From contig JAHKAT010000180.1 in NCBI GenBank assembly GCA_018825925.1, forward strand, positions 1 through 6,361: a stretch of 6,361 nucleotides of DNA, written 5' to 3'. The stretch comes from Bacteroidota bacterium (GTDB lineage Bacteria; Bacteroidota; Bacteroidia; Flavobacteriales_D; Crocinitomicaceae). Numbering within the stretch: the stretch's first letter is position 1; the number at the start of each line of letters is the position of its first letter. The translations under genes and the position numbers were made by a program. The notes below the pieces were generated by a model. That model saw nothing but the letters and a program-made list of their open reading frames with translations. It had not been told where the DNA came from and did not search any database. This document shows, in pieces, positions 6,237 to 6,361 of the stretch.

Positions 6237-6305
6237 GCGGGGTGGAGCAGTTGGTAGCTCGTCGGGCTTATATCCGTCCACCATTGGACGGACGCACGTT
6301 CGAGT
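6237..6305 (+). pseudogene. tRNA-fMet-like unit 2 (aberrant 3' half)
   Basis: This unit keeps GCGGGG, the usual 5' acceptor strand of initiator tRNA-Met, and the intact D-arm. The anticodon loop reads CTTATA instead of CTCATA, so CAT has become TAT. The insert hairpin is repeated exactly at 6273-6292, as is the T-loop remnant GTTCGAGT (6298-6305). A CCCCGC acceptor 3' strand is again absent. With a changed anticodon and no acceptor stem, function in initiation is not expected. Confidence 0.7.
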
Positions 6306-6344
6306 TTAGTTTTTTGAAATAGCAAAATATTAAGAAGATATATT

Positions 6345-6361
6345 GCGGGGTGGAGCAGTTG
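6345..6361 (+). pseudogene. tRNA-fMet-like unit 3, cut by the window edge
   Basis: GCGGGGTGGAGCAGTTG starts a third unit in the same register as unit 2 and runs off the window. It shares the GCGGGG form of unit 2. How many units follow, and whether the array ends in a complete tRNA, cannot be seen. Confidence 0.65.

Larger units (their letters stand above)
6096..6361 (+). repeat. tandem array of 108-bp initiator-tRNA-derived units (continues past the window)
   Basis: GGTGGAGCAG begins at 6133, 6241 and 6349, an exact 108-bp period. From 6133 to 6238 and 6241 to 6346 the two units are identical except for one base (C6161 versus T6269). A partial linker copy at 6096-6130 matches 6204-6238 at 31 of 35 positions, so the array begins with a degenerate linker. 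Each unit consists of a tRNA-fMet-like 5' half, a GC-rich hairpin, a remnant T-loop, a TTTTTT tract and an AT-rich linker able to fold as an imperfect hairpin (GCAAAATAT with ATATATTGC, 6214-6222/6230-6238). Both tRNA-like part and linker are conserved, which points to recent amplification or homogenisation. Confidence 0.9.

Noticed and set aside
6089..6325. Minus-strand 78-residue frame with a 36-residue internal repeat
   Set aside because: The repeat exists only because the 108-bp DNA period is a multiple of three. The DNA is explained by tRNA-like structure on the plus strand, and the peptide has no family resemblance or promoter.
6096..6361. CRISPR array
   Set aside because: Unit and linker are both conserved, the unit is 108 bp, and there are no variable spacers; the repeated core is tRNA-like.

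Overview
The window looks like chromosomal DNA of a low-GC Bacteroidota bacterium, most likely in the Flavobacteriales/Flavobacteriia. Three things point there. The coding content includes a GLPGLI-family protein overlapping a carboxypeptidase-regulatory-domain outer-membrane beta-barrel protein. The promoters carry the Bacteroidota -7 box TAnnTTTG. Shine-Dalgarno signals are weak or A-rich.

Layout. At about 1-92 there is only a possible tail of an upstream gene, not recognised. At 142-741 (+) is an Nfu/NifU-type Fe-S scaffold protein, read from ATG 142 because a perfect -7 box lies just upstream of that ATG. At 742-1024 a convergent intergenic region holds small palindromes and a 10-bp tandem motif but no gene. 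At 1025-1753 and 1734-4493 (both -) a GLPGLI-family secreted protein and a 919-residue outer-membrane beta-barrel protein overlap by 20 bp, with the barrel gene first in the transcript. At 4603-5379 (-) is an unrecognised lipoprotein with its own promoter and a terminator-like hairpin behind it. A 144-bp divergent region separates it from 5524-6024 (+), a four-helix, histidine-bearing inner-membrane protein resembling DUF2231.

The most unusual part is the right end. From about 6096 to the window edge there is a tandem array with an exact 108-bp period. Each unit contains the 5' half of an initiator tRNA-Met (acceptor 5' strand, D-arm, most of the anticodon arm with CAT). The normal 3' half is replaced by a perfect 7-bp GC-rich hairpin, a remnant T-loop GTTCGAGT, a T-tract and an AT-rich hairpin linker. 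Two units are complete, a third is cut by the window edge, and a partial linker copy precedes the first. A very good Bacteroidota promoter (TTG-N19-TACATTTG) sits directly upstream and points into the array, so it is probably transcribed. I do not know of a described system that matches it. It could be a family of tRNA-derived small RNAs, a decayed and amplified tRNA locus, or a repeat-assembly artefact.

The three minus-strand genes are all cell-envelope proteins (outer-membrane barrel, secreted GLPGLI protein, lipoprotein). The barrel and GLPGLI pair is a recurrent Bacteroidota arrangement and probably acts together. The lipoprotein's link to them is only positional.
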